Positions 50,113 through 57,441 are shown, counted from the stretch's first letter. The stretch is DNA of 57,441 nt from CAYLXC01 sp964387865 (GCA_964387865.1 CAYLXC010000004.1:1-57441); one strand, 5' to 3'. Numbers and translations are program-made. The notes: generated from the letters alone by a model not told the origin.

Positions 50113-50955
50113 ATGGTAGAAGGCAATGGATGGGAAAGATTAAGTGAAGTTGCTCCATCAGATCAATTTGTTTGTACGTATGGTGGTCAATTTGCCCAAA
50201 CTTTAGAAATAAACAGACCACTTGTAGAAAGATTTTTATCAATTTCTGCTTTAGATGGTAGAGTTTTACTTCAAGAAAGCAAGGTTAGGAGACCTCGAGC
50301 CATACCGGATGGAGTAAATCCTGATGGATCTGTTGCTGGTAGAGGGGGTTTAAGGTGGGGTGAAAAGTTAGAAACTGATGAAAAGAGAGAAATAAATCCT
50401 AATTGCCAGATAGAACCAGATGAGAATGGATGGGTTATTTCTATTAATGGTGGATTGATTGCAGATGATTTAAGAGAAAAAGGTGGCTTAACAGTAAGAG
50501 AAATGAATCGAAAAGGAGCAAATAGGTTTAATGGTTATCTGGCCGACAGTTTTAGCAAAACTCTTTTAAAAGATAAGTTGACTTTCGCCAAGGACCCATT
50601 TTTTACCGGACGATTATTAGTATCTTCGATTAGTTTAGTTGCCGTAACAAATAATGTATGGGCTAAGGATTGGGGTTCACTAATAAATGGATTGCTTTTT
50701 TACGAACTTCTCGTATTTTATACTAATATATTTAGAAAATCATTTTTTGATGAGCATTTGAGTAATGAAAAAAGGTTTAGGGCTAAAAATTATGATGCAT
50801 CGTTTATGAAAATAATTAATTTTCATAGAAGAACCGTGAGGAGTTTTGCTGAAGGATTTGATACCCCTTTTGAAATTGACAGACTTATCGGAGCTCTAGG
50901 ATATTTGGAATGGAATAGATTAACGAGAAATAGATTAGTTAGAGCAGCCAGCTAA
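50113..50955 (+). CDS. Hypothetical protein with two weak hydrophobic segments
   Basis: 280 residues, family unknown. N-terminal half mixed, with NPDGSVAGRGGLRWGEKL and NENGWVISINGG-type strand-turn patterns. Then two hydrophobic stretches at about residues 175-186 and 194-207 (LLVSSISLVAVT, INGLLFYELLVFYT) and a basic helical C-terminus. Monocistronic, leaderless-type promoter. Confidence 0.5.
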   Translation: MVEGNGWERLSEVAPSDQFVCTYGGQFAQTLEINRPLVERFLSISALDGRVLLQESKVRRPRAIPDGVNPDGSVAGRGGLRWGEKLETDEKREINPNCQIEPDENGWVISINGGLIADDLREKGGLTVREMNRKGANRFNGYLADSFSKTLLKDKLTFAKDPFFTGRLLVSSISLVAVTNNVWAKDWGSLINGLLFYELLVFYTNIFRKSFFDEHLSNEKRFRAKNYDASFMKIINFHRRTVRSFAEGFDTPFEIDRLIGALGYLEWNRLTRNRLVRAAS

Positions 50956-50984
50956 TTGATTTTAACCAGGAATTCTGTTACATT
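50956..50984 (+). promoter_or_regulatory. tig promoter
   Basis: TTGATT 50956-50961, 17-base spacer, TACATT 50979-50984, eleven bases to the ATG. Confidence 0.65.
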
Positions 50985-50995
50985 AACAAGCTAGC

Positions 50996-52171
50996 ATGAT
51001 AAGTAAAAATATCCTTAAACAACCTAAATCTATAGTTGAAGTTACAGTTACTGTACCTTGGACAGATTTGGAAAATACCTGGAACACGACTCTTCAGAAA
51101 ATGGCTTCTGATGTAGAACTACCTGGATTTAGAAAAGGTGCAGCTCCCCTTCCCATGGTTGAACAAAACCTTGGGATAAAACTTCAAGATGAGGTTCTAA
51201 AAGTATCCATGCCTAATTTTTTAATAGAGGCATTAAAGGGCACTGATATTGTCCCTATAGATTATCCGAAATATGACTTAATTTCTTTTGTTAAAGGACA
51301 ACAGCTTCAATTTAAAGCAACTATTACAAACAGGCCTGCCGTGACAGTAGGCAATTATAAAACTATAAAAGCAACAAGACCTCTATTAAAAAGTGTTACA
51401 GATGAGGAAGTAAATAAGGTTATTGATGATTTATATAAAAGGTGGAAAGTAAGAAATCCTGTAACACAATCTTCAGTCAACAGCTCGCTTCGCGAAGCGA
51501 GTCCACAGTCAACAGACAAAACAGGTGGTCAAGGTGGATCCATAAGTTTCCAGGGTGGTCCTTCGACCCGTTCGGATGCCTCAGGGCAAGCTGGCTCAGG
51601 ATCTTCGGGACAACAGCAACAAACAGTCCCAACTAATGGGCAAGCTGAAGGTCCCAATGATACTTTTGCCAAAGCCATGGGAGCCATTTCCCTTTCTGAT
51701 TTAAAAGAAAAGGTAAGAAAAGATCTGGAAGCAAATGTTAAATATAATAATGAATTGGATTATGAAGAAGCAATCTTGCAAGAGGTTGAAAAAATTACAA
51801 CTGTTGAACTCCCTGATATTTTAATCCAGGATGAATTAAATAGGATGTTGGTTTCTTTACAAAGAAGAGTGGCTGACATGGGACTACTTTTGGAAGATTA
51901 CTTGAAAGGACAGGGTAAAACTTTGGATCAGCTGAAAAATGAATGGAGAACTCAGGCAGAAAAAAATGTAAGAATGGAACTGGGGCTTGCAGAGATTGCA
52001 AGGCAGGAGAATGTGGCAATTTCAGATGCAGAACTTCAAGCAGAGGTGGACAAAATTCAAGACGGGAAGGTTAAAAAACAATTTGAGGCACAAGAACCAA
52101 GGTTACATCTAAGGCATGCATTAAGACAAACTAGAACATTAGACCTATTAAAAAAGATGGTAGGAGGGTAG
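50996..52171 (+). CDS. tig: Trigger factor lacking the PPIase domain
   Basis: 391 residues. The ribosome-binding domain is present (TVPWTDLENTWNTTL...ELPGFRKGAAPLPMVEQ, with the G-F-R-K-G tip at about 42-46), and so is the helical C-terminal chaperone domain (FAKAMGAISLSDLKEKVRKDLE onward). The FKBP-type PPIase domain expected between them is gone. In its place, residues 158-214 are Ser/Gly/Gln-rich and made of two repeat insertions (VNSSLREASPQST and GGPSTRSDASGQAGSGSSG). Binds nascent chains at the exit tunnel; prolyl isomerase activity is not expected. Confidence 0.9.
   Translation: MISKNILKQPKSIVEVTVTVPWTDLENTWNTTLQKMASDVELPGFRKGAAPLPMVEQNLGIKLQDEVLKVSMPNFLIEALKGTDIVPIDYPKYDLISFVKGQQLQFKATITNRPAVTVGNYKTIKATRPLLKSVTDEEVNKVIDDLYKRWKVRNPVTQSSVNSSLREASPQSTDKTGGQGGSISFQGGPSTRSDASGQAGSGSSGQQQQTVPTNGQAEGPNDTFAKAMGAISLSDLKEKVRKDLEANVKYNNELDYEEAILQEVEKITTVELPDILIQDELNRMLVSLQRRVADMGLLLEDYLKGQGKTLDQLKNEWRTQAEKNVRMELGLAEIARQENVAISDAELQAEVDKIQDGKVKKQFEAQEPRLHLRHALRQTRTLDLLKKMVGG
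51474..51519. repeat. Heptamer array with inserted 18-bp palindrome inside tig
   Basis: CAGTCAA, then CAG, the palindrome CTCGCTTCGCGAAGCGAG (51484-51501), TCCA, then CAGTCAA and CAGACAA. Removing the palindrome restores the heptamer CAGTCCA. In frame. Confidence 0.95.
51558..51610. repeat. GTCCTTCGACC repeat inside tig
   Basis: Begins GTCCTTCGACCCGTTCGG, which recurs in reverse with one mismatch at 11315-11332. Encodes the Ser/Gly-rich linker. Confidence 0.75.
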
Positions 52172-52172
52172 G

Positions 52173-52502
52173 ATGGATTGTATCTTCTGTAAGATTGTTA
52201 ACAAAGAGATTCCAAAAGAGTTTGACTACGAATCCAAGAGCTTAGTGGTTTTTCCTGATATTAATCCATCAGCAGATATTCATCTTTTGATTGTGCCAAA
52301 AAAGCACATTAATGGAATGAAAGAGATCGGGGAGGAACATTCTAATTTACTGGCAGAAGTTTACAGAGTGGTGAGTAAGCTGGTTGAGGAAAATAATTTA
52401 CAGGATGATCTTTATAGGGTTGTTGTAAATGGAGGAAGAGCTCAACATGTGCCCCATTTACATTTTCATCTTTTAGGTGGACAATGGAAAAAGATGGTTT
52501 AA
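52173..52502 (+). CDS. HIT-family nucleotide hydrolase
   Basis: 109 residues. FCKIVNKEIP start, VFPDINPSADIHLLIVPKKHI, and the histidine triad HVPHLHFHLLGG near the C-terminus. HinT-like enzymes remove AMP from phosphoramidates. One base after the tig stop, so in the tig operon. Confidence 0.93.
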   Translation: MDCIFCKIVNKEIPKEFDYESKSLVVFPDINPSADIHLLIVPKKHINGMKEIGEEHSNLLAEVYRVVSKLVEENNLQDDLYRVVVNGGRAQHVPHLHFHLLGGQWKKMV

Positions 52503-52525
52503 AAGGAGGTGTTTTTTAATTCAAA

Positions 52526-52723
52526 ATGTCAATAATAGTTAAAGCTAATCCTGGAGATTCTACAGATTCTGTTATCAGAAAATTTCAAAAAAAAGTTGTT
52601 GCTGAAGGTTTGGTTCAAGAAATTAGGGACAGGTATGTTTATAAAAAACCTTCACAACGCCGTCAGGAATATTTGGCAGAGAAAAGACGGAAAATAATGA
52701 GAGCCAGAAGGTATGGTGGATGA
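52526..52723 (+). CDS. rpsU: Ribosomal protein bS21
   Basis: 65 residues. SVIRKFQKKVVAEGLVQEIRDRYVYKKPSQRRQEY is the S21 signature, basic tail. The AAGGAGG (52503-52509) is 16 bases before the ATG, longer than optimal, and an in-frame TAA excludes an earlier start. Followed by yqeY with an 11-base overlap, the usual pairing. Confidence 0.93.
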   Translation: MSIIVKANPGDSTDSVIRKFQKKVVAEGLVQEIRDRYVYKKPSQRRQEYLAEKRRKIMRARRYGG

Positions 52724-53177
52724 AAAGATGTTGCTTGAGAGACTACAAGAAGATTTAAAGCAGGCACAACTTGCAAAAGATGAAGTAAAGATTTCTACTT
52801 TAAGGCTTCTAATCTCTGAAATACATAATGGTGAAATCCAAAAAGGTGGCACTTTAGAAGACCGGGAAATAATTTCAGTTGTGCAACGGGAGGCTAAAAA
52901 AAGAAAAGAAGCCGCGGCAGGCTTTAGGCAGGGTCAAAGAGAAGAACAAGCTCAAAAAGAAGAAGCAGAACTTAAAATATTGGAAAGTTACTTGCCATCT
53001 CAGCTTTCAAATGAGGAATTGACTAAAATAGTTGAAGATACTATAAATGAATTAGGGGCCAATTCTTTGCAAGATATGGGTAAGGTTATGGGTACAGTTA
53101 TGGGGAAGGTTAAAGGACAGACAGATGGAGAAGTGGTAAGTGGGATTGTTAGAGAGAAACTAACTACAAATTTATGA
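52713..53177 (+). CDS. yqeY: GatB/YqeY-domain protein
   Basis: 154 residues. Helical LQEDLKQAQLAKDEVKISTLRLLISEI, ILESYLPSQLSNEEL, MGKVMGTVMGKVKGQTDGEVVSGIV match YqeY, a tRNA-amidotransferase-tail-like protein often beside rpsU. Exact role unknown. Overlaps rpsU and ybeY. Confidence 0.92.
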   Translation: MVDEKMLLERLQEDLKQAQLAKDEVKISTLRLLISEIHNGEIQKGGTLEDREIISVVQREAKKRKEAAAGFRQGQREEQAQKEEAELKILESYLPSQLSNEELTKIVEDTINELGANSLQDMGKVMGTVMGKVKGQTDGEVVSGIVREKLTTNL

Positions 53178-53584
53178 TAAATATCATTGTTTCATCTGAT
53201 CCAAGATATCAAATCAATAAAACGGCAATAAGATCGGCAGTCTTTATGGCTTTACAAAAGCATCGTATTGGGGGAAAAGTTGAGCTTGGCATAAATATTA
53301 TTGGCGATCGAAAAATGCATGAGCTCAATAAAAAATACAGAGGAATTGATTCAACAACAGATATCTTATCTTTTGCACTCGAGGATCCAAATCCCGCAAG
53401 CTTACAACATATCCCAAGAATCGGTTTTATTTCAGCTCCTGATAGGTGGTTAAGACTTGGGGATATTGTAATTTCCTATCCGCAAGCTTTAGAAGATGCT
53501 GCTTTGGATGGAATATCCGTTGATGAGGAAATTAGAGATTTGGTTGAACATGGTGTGAATCACCTATTAGGAATCCATCACTAA
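53174..53584 (+). CDS. ybeY: Endoribonuclease YbeY
   Basis: 136 residues. ELNKKYRGIDSTTDILSFALE and the zinc site HGVNHLLGIHH (H-G-x3-H-L-x-G-x-x-H), here at the very C-terminus. Needed for 16S rRNA maturation and ribosome quality control. The stop overlaps the dnaX start. Confidence 0.92.
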   Translation: MINIIVSSDPRYQINKTAIRSAVFMALQKHRIGGKVELGINIIGDRKMHELNKKYRGIDSTTDILSFALEDPNPASLQHIPRIGFISAPDRWLRLGDIVISYPQALEDAALDGISVDEEIRDLVEHGVNHLLGIHH

Positions 53585-55227
53585 TGACTGCTTATTATTT
53601 AAAGTATAGGCCTCAAAGTTTGGAGGAGCTGATCGGTCAAGAGCCGGTCAAAAAAATCCTGCTTTCAGCTTTTCAAGAAAATAGATTATCTCATGCTTAT
53701 CTTTTTGTCGGACCAAGAGGGACAGGTAAGACCTCAACAGCAAGGATTTTAGCAAAGATGGTTAATTGCGAAATCGTAAATCGTAAATCGTTAATCGTTA
53801 ATCGTGAAAACAAAAACGATAATCGATATCCGATAACCGATATACCGTGTAATAAATGCTCCACATGTTTGTCAATCACTGATGGATCAAACCTTGATCT
53901 TATTGAAATTGATGCTGCATCCAATAGGGGAATTGAAGATATCCGCGCCCTTCGTGAGAAAATAAAGCTTGCACCAACTAATGCAAAAAAGAAAGTTTAC
54001 ATAATTGATGAGGTGCATATGTTAACCACAGAGGCTTTTAACGCTCTTTTAAAGACTTTGGAAGAACCTCCGGCGCATGCTCTATTTGTTTTGGCAACAA
54101 CAGATGTTAATAAGGTTCCTCAAACAATTCTTTCAAGGGTACAAAGGTTAGATTTCAAGTTTGCAAGAGCTTCCGAGTTGATGGAAGCCTTAATAAAAAT
54201 TGCAAGAGAGGAAAAAATTGATATTGATGAAGAAGCGCTTAAATTACTGATTAGAAAATCAGAAGGATCATTTCGGGATGGTGTTAAACTTTTGGATCAA
54301 GTCTCATCAATTGAAGGTAAAATTACTAAAGAAACTTTGGAGAAGAGTCTAAAGTCATCTAATTTTGATGACATTTCCGATTTAATAAAATATTTTTCCA
54401 AAAAAGACACAAAAGAGGGTTTATCCATAGTATTGGAAATGGTGGAGAATGGAGCAGATATTAAAGAAACAGTATTATCTTTGATGGACGTACTAAGAAA
54501 TTTGGTATTTATAAAAAATGAGTTGGGAGAACAATTGGTAAAACCTCAAATGGTTGAGGAAAAATATGTAGAACTTATGGCACTATCAGAAACTTTCTCT
54601 AATCATGATTTGGTTAGAATCTTGGAAATCTTACAAAAGGTTAATGAGAAATTTAGATTTGCATCAATTCCGTCACTACCATTAGAGTTGGCTGTGGTTG
54701 AAATTTGTGGGGAACAGTCAACAGTCAACAGCTCGCTTCGCGAAGCGAGTCTACAGTCTACCATAAATTCGGAAAAATCACAGGACAAGATAAAATCAGA
54801 TAAATTAGAAGATGAGAAGCTTGTCTCGGGCGAATCTCTACTAAGCGCAGTCGAAGGGCCACATCCCACATCAAATTCTGACATAGTTATACTTAAGGAA
54901 AAATGGACTTTTGTTTTGGAAACTGTCCGTCCCTTAAATTTTTCTTTGGAAGCACTTTTAAGATCAATTAACTTGACAGAGTGTACGGATACAACAGTAA
55001 TCCTGGAAGTTCCATATTCTTTTCATCAAAGAATTTTGGAAGCCCCCAAAAATAGGGATTTATTAGAGTCAATTCTTTCCGATATTTTAGGAAGAAGCAT
55101 TAGGGTTTCAACTGTTTTGGGAAATAGGCCAACAAGAAAAGAAGATATTGCAAATGTTGAAGTTGCACAAGATGATGAAATAATCCGTGTAGCCGCAGAA
55201 ATCTTTAACTCAGACTCCATAAATTAA
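53584..55227 (+). CDS. dnaX: DNA polymerase III subunit gamma/tau
   Basis: 547 residues. Walker A GPRGTGKTS (43-51), zinc cysteines C62, C89, C92, C95, Walker B YIIDEVHML, sensor ILSRVQRLDFKF. Clamp-loader ATPase. The usual spacing of the first two cysteines is about eight residues; here a heptamer insertion (residues 64-87) widens it to 26. Two further repeat insertions lie in the C-terminal linker (STVNSSLREASLQST at about 379-393; SGESLLSAVEGPHPT at about 415-429). ATPase core intact. Confidence 0.95.
   Translation: MTAYYLKYRPQSLEELIGQEPVKKILLSAFQENRLSHAYLFVGPRGTGKTSTARILAKMVNCEIVNRKSLIVNRENKNDNRYPITDIPCNKCSTCLSITDGSNLDLIEIDAASNRGIEDIRALREKIKLAPTNAKKKVYIIDEVHMLTTEAFNALLKTLEEPPAHALFVLATTDVNKVPQTILSRVQRLDFKFARASELMEALIKIAREEKIDIDEEALKLLIRKSEGSFRDGVKLLDQVSSIEGKITKETLEKSLKSSNFDDISDLIKYFSKKDTKEGLSIVLEMVENGADIKETVLSLMDVLRNLVFIKNELGEQLVKPQMVEEKYVELMALSETFSNHDLVRILEILQKVNEKFRFASIPSLPLELAVVEICGEQSTVNSSLREASLQSTINSEKSQDKIKSDKLEDEKLVSGESLLSAVEGPHPTSNSDIVILKEKWTFVLETVRPLNFSLEALLRSINLTECTDTTVILEVPYSFHQRILEAPKNRDLLESILSDILGRSIRVSTVLGNRPTRKEDIANVEVAQDDEIIRVAAEIFNSDSIN
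53772..53844. repeat. Heptamer-array hairpin inside the dnaX zinc finger
   Basis: Left arm of five units (AATCGTA, AATCGTT types, 53772-53806), spacer, right arm of four units (CGATAAT, CGATATC types, 53817-53844). In frame, between the first and second zinc cysteines. Confidence 0.9.
54715..54760. repeat. Heptamer array with inserted 18-bp palindrome inside dnaX
   Basis: CAGTCAA twice, CAG, the same CTCGCTTCGCGAAGCGAG (54732-54749), TCTA, CAGTCTA. Removing the palindrome restores CAGTCTA. Confidence 0.95.
54822..54862. repeat. GTC...GAAGGGCC repeat inside dnaX
   Basis: GTCTCGGGCGAATCTCTACT ... CAGTCGAAGGGCC, in frame, encoding SGESLLSAVEGPH in the linker. Resembles the other TCGAAGG-ending repeats. 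Confidence 0.55.
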
Positions 55228-55277
55228 TCTTGTTACTTGTCACAATTATTGGAGTGTTATATGATTCCTCCATCAAA

Positions 55278-56567
55278 ATGTCATCCAAAGTTTTTGATTT
55301 AATAAAAGAGGAAGCGCATAGACAAAAGTTTGGCTTAGAGATGATACCTTCTGAAAATTATACTTCAGAAAATGTAATGAAGGTCATGGGATCAATTCTG
55401 ACCAATAAATATTCAGAAGGTTTTCCGGGTGCAAGGTATTATGGAGGAAATGAAGTAATAGATAAAGTTGAAATTTATTGCCAAAGTTTGGCGAATAAAT
55501 TATTTGGTACAGCTCATGCCATAGTTCAACCTCACAGCGGATCACCTGCAAACCTCGCAATAGCATTGGAGTTGGCAGGACCAGGTGGAACAACTTTGGG
55601 TCAGAGTTTAATAGCTGGTGGTCATCTAACATTTGGCGCTCAAGCAAGTTGGACGGGACGACTATTTAATGCTATCCAGTATGGTGTCGACCCGAAAACT
55701 TGGAAAATTGATTTAAATGAGGTGAGAACCTTGGCAAGAAAACATAAACCAAAGTTTATTTGGGTTGGCACAACTGCTTATCCATATAAAATAGATTATA
55801 AAGGTTTTGCAGAAATAGCAGATGAGATTGGTTGCTATTTAGTTGCGGATACATCCCACATTTCAGGCCTAATTGTAACTGGTTATCACCCTTCTCCCGT
55901 TCCATACGCACACGTTATTATGACAACAACTCATAAAACATTAAGAGGCCCAAGAGGAGCAATTATTTTAATAACAAAAAAGGGGTTGGATAAAGATCCG
56001 GAACTTTCCAAAAGATTAGAAAAATCTGTTATGCCAGGTCTTCAGGGAGGACCACATGATCACCAGACTGCTGCAATTGCTGTAGCACTTGAGGAAGCTT
56101 TAAGGCCTTCTTTTAAAACCTACATTGGACAAGTTGTTAAAAATGCAAAAGTTTTGGCAAAAGAACTTGGTACTGTTTCAGAAGTACATCTTGTCTTAAA
56201 GAGTTTGACAGATATTGGGTATGGTTTAGGTTACCAAGCTCAATATGCTTTGGATGAGGCTGCCATCACTGTTAATAAGAATACAATCCCGGGTGAACCA
56301 GCATCTCCTTTTTATCCATCAGGAATTAGACTTGGAACACCAGCCTTAACTTCAAGAGGAATGAAGGAAAAAGATATGGTTAAAATTGCTGCATGGATCA
56401 GGAGAGCTTTAGAAGAAATAAGAGGTTTGGATCTGCCAAAAGAGCAGGATAAAAGAAAAGATTTTCTAAAAGAGGTTAAGAAAAAGCTTAGAGAAAATAG
56501 AAACCTTAAACTGATCAGAAAAGAAGTAGAAGCCTTTGCTGGAAAATTCCCGGTTCCTGGGATTTAA
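55278..56567 (+). CDS. glyA: Serine hydroxymethyltransferase
   Basis: 429 residues from ATG 55278 (MSSKVFDLI); the earlier start adds an unrelated leader. LEMIPSENYTSENVM, YSEGFPGARYYGGNEVID, and the PLP lysine in TTTHKTLRGPRG. DTSHISGLI stands where D-x-A-H-x-A/S-G-L is usual. Makes glycine and methylene-THF, the donor used by ThyA. Convergent pathway with folD downstream. Confidence 0.95.
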   Translation: MSSKVFDLIKEEAHRQKFGLEMIPSENYTSENVMKVMGSILTNKYSEGFPGARYYGGNEVIDKVEIYCQSLANKLFGTAHAIVQPHSGSPANLAIALELAGPGGTTLGQSLIAGGHLTFGAQASWTGRLFNAIQYGVDPKTWKIDLNEVRTLARKHKPKFIWVGTTAYPYKIDYKGFAEIADEIGCYLVADTSHISGLIVTGYHPSPVPYAHVIMTTTHKTLRGPRGAIILITKKGLDKDPELSKRLEKSVMPGLQGGPHDHQTAAIAVALEEALRPSFKTYIGQVVKNAKVLAKELGTVSEVHLVLKSLTDIGYGLGYQAQYALDEAAITVNKNTIPGEPASPFYPSGIRLGTPALTSRGMKEKDMVKIAAWIRRALEEIRGLDLPKEQDKRKDFLKEVKKKLRENRNLKLIRKEVEAFAGKFPVPGI

Positions 56568-56572
56568 CCTTC

Positions 56573-56610
56573 CAATCCCGGTTTGTAAATTCAAATCCAA
56601 ACCGGGATTG
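56573..56610 (+). promoter_or_regulatory. Hairpin between glyA and folD
   Basis: CAATCCCGGTTT and AAACCGGGATTG, 12 paired bases with a 14-base loop, ending 11 bases before the folD ATG. No T run follows, so an mRNA-stability or translation element is more likely than a terminator. Confidence 0.5.
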
Positions 56611-56621
56611 TAGGTTCACTT

Positions 56622-57441
56622 ATGAAAGTTTCTGGAAAAGAAGTAGCTGATGCTATTTTAAATAAACTGGAAAAAGAAATAAAGAAAAAAAATCTCAAAC
56701 CTGGCCTCGCTATTATTTTGGCAGGAGATAATCCATCCTCAAGAATTTATGTTAACAACAAAATAAAAGCTGCAAAGAAAATTGGAATCAAAGCAGACCT
56801 TTATGAATTTAGAGAAAACGAGTTAAATAAATGCTTAAAAACTCTGGGCAGACTTAACGATGACCCAAATGTTCACGGAATAATAATTCAACATCCCATA
56901 TTTCATGAATGGAATTATGATGAACTTTTAAGTAAACTTGATCCAAAAAAAGATGTTGATGGATTCTTAAAAGACTCACCTTATTCCGGTGCAACAGCAT
57001 TGGCTGTTTGGGAAATGTTAACAGCTTTTTCTTTACTTGAAGAATTTAAAAAGGTAGAAGATTTTTTGAAAGGCAAAAAAATAGTAGTTTTGGGAAGAGG
57101 TAAAACAGCAGGGGGACCGATTACAGATCTTTTAAAGTCAAAAGGGTATGAGGTTATATCTATAGTTCGTGATACTAAAAATCCAACGCCTAAAATCAAA
57201 AGTGGAGACATTATAATTTCTGCAACCGGTGTAAAAAATATTGTTAACAAAACGAATTTAAAGAATGGAGCATATGTTATAGGAGTTGGGGTAGGGAAGG
57301 AATTAGTAGATGGAGAGCATAAGATTTTTGGGGATATCAAAGAAGATGATGTATCAAAAATTGCCAGATTATATTGTCCAACTATTGGAGGAATAGGGCC
57401 TCTTACAATTGTGTCACTTTTGAAGAATGTGGTTCAGTCCG
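56622..57441 (+). CDS. folD: FolD, methylene-THF dehydrogenase/cyclohydrolase (3' truncated by window)
   Basis: 273 codons from ATG 56622 to the window edge, no stop. LAIILAGDNPSSRIYVNNKIKAAKKIGI (the Y-V-x-x-K catalytic Lys), KDVDGF, VVLGRGKTAGGPI (NADP site, G-R-G-x-x-x-G-x-P), and PTIGGIGPLTIVSLL. Oxidises methylene-THF to formyl-THF, the donor for Fmt. Nearly complete. Confidence 0.93.
   Translation, partial: MKVSGKEVADAILNKLEKEIKKKNLKPGLAIILAGDNPSSRIYVNNKIKAAKKIGIKADLYEFRENELNKCLKTLGRLNDDPNVHGIIIQHPIFHEWNYDELLSKLDPKKDVDGFLKDSPYSGATALAVWEMLTAFSLLEEFKKVEDFLKGKKIVVLGRGKTAGGPITDLLKSKGYEVISIVRDTKNPTPKIKSGDIIISATGVKNIVNKTNLKNGAYVIGVGVGKELVDGEHKIFGDIKEDDVSKIARLYCPTIGGIGPLTIVSLLKNVVQS

Overview
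The window is AT-rich bacterial chromosome, almost certainly from a Candidate Phyla Radiation (Patescibacteria) genome and most likely the Microgenomates (OP11) group. Reasons: dense housekeeping genes with many short lineage-specific hypotheticals, short versions of normally longer proteins (a 149-residue EF-Ts, a 246-residue Fmt), a two-transmembrane Clp ATPase, an archaeal/eukaryotic-type ProRS, and rod-shape and nucleotide clusters of CPR style. UGA is used as stop (for example at the end of proS) and a tRNA-Trp(CCA) is present, so the standard bacterial code applies. The rank below the superphylum is inference.

Layout. 1-3.4 kb: start of a class A penicillin-binding protein, a small anchored protein, an EamA permease with a GH1 glycosidase. 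3.4-14.2 kb: an accessory region with a surface protein, an RmlD-like reductase, two Phd/PIN toxin-antitoxin pairs, GIY-YIG protein, three tRNAs, bL33, a site-2 protease, an inositol-monophosphatase-family protein with decayed paralogue pieces, and bL28. 14.4-19.7 kb (minus strand): a 464-residue unknown, fmt, def, and an O-antigen-ligase/TPR protein. 19.8-29.5 kb: mreB, then divergent pyrimidine operon pyrF-pyrE-pyrC-eamA-pyrD and elongasome operon mreC-mreD-mrdA-dprA. 30-35.3 kb: membrane-anchored Clp ATPase and topA. 35.4-43.5 kb: DNA-precursor block pyrG, tmk, dcd, a dUTPase-like gene, thyA, folA. 44-49.7 kb: remnant of the classical rpsB-tsf-frr-rseP-proS cluster (pyrH, uppS, cdsA and dxr are not in it), interrupted by a Cas2/PaaX-like protein, with csaA-proS behind a canonical T-box riboswitch. 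51-57.4 kb: tig, HIT, rpsU, yqeY, ybeY, dnaX, glyA, folD (truncated).

The most unusual feature is a set of short repeats with an exact seven-base period. Unit sequence differs from locus to locus, but the period is constant and the arrays are often paired as inverted arms. They lie between genes (fmt/def, downstream of def, ahead of mreB, ahead of pyrG) and in frame inside conserved genes (topA twice, dnaX twice, tig, dprA, the O-antigen ligase twice). In both tig and dnaX an identical 18-bp perfect palindrome interrupts a heptamer at the same internal position. A second set of repeats starting GTCAT sits between genes, within fmt and dcd, and supplies stop codons to topA and a small anchored protein. 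In tig the repeats replace the PPIase domain; in dnaX one array splits the zinc-binding cysteines. They resemble, in principle, cyanobacterial heptanucleotide STRR repeats and Rickettsia palindromic elements, but I know of no description in CPR.

A second theme is expression signals. At least fifteen genes have a sigma70-type -10 only 6-12 bases before the start codon, implying leaderless or nearly leaderless mRNAs. A minority (rpsB, the T-box operon, pyrG, the gene at 38947) have real leaders, and these carry regulatory structure. Coordinates of starts, promoters and repeats were read by eye.
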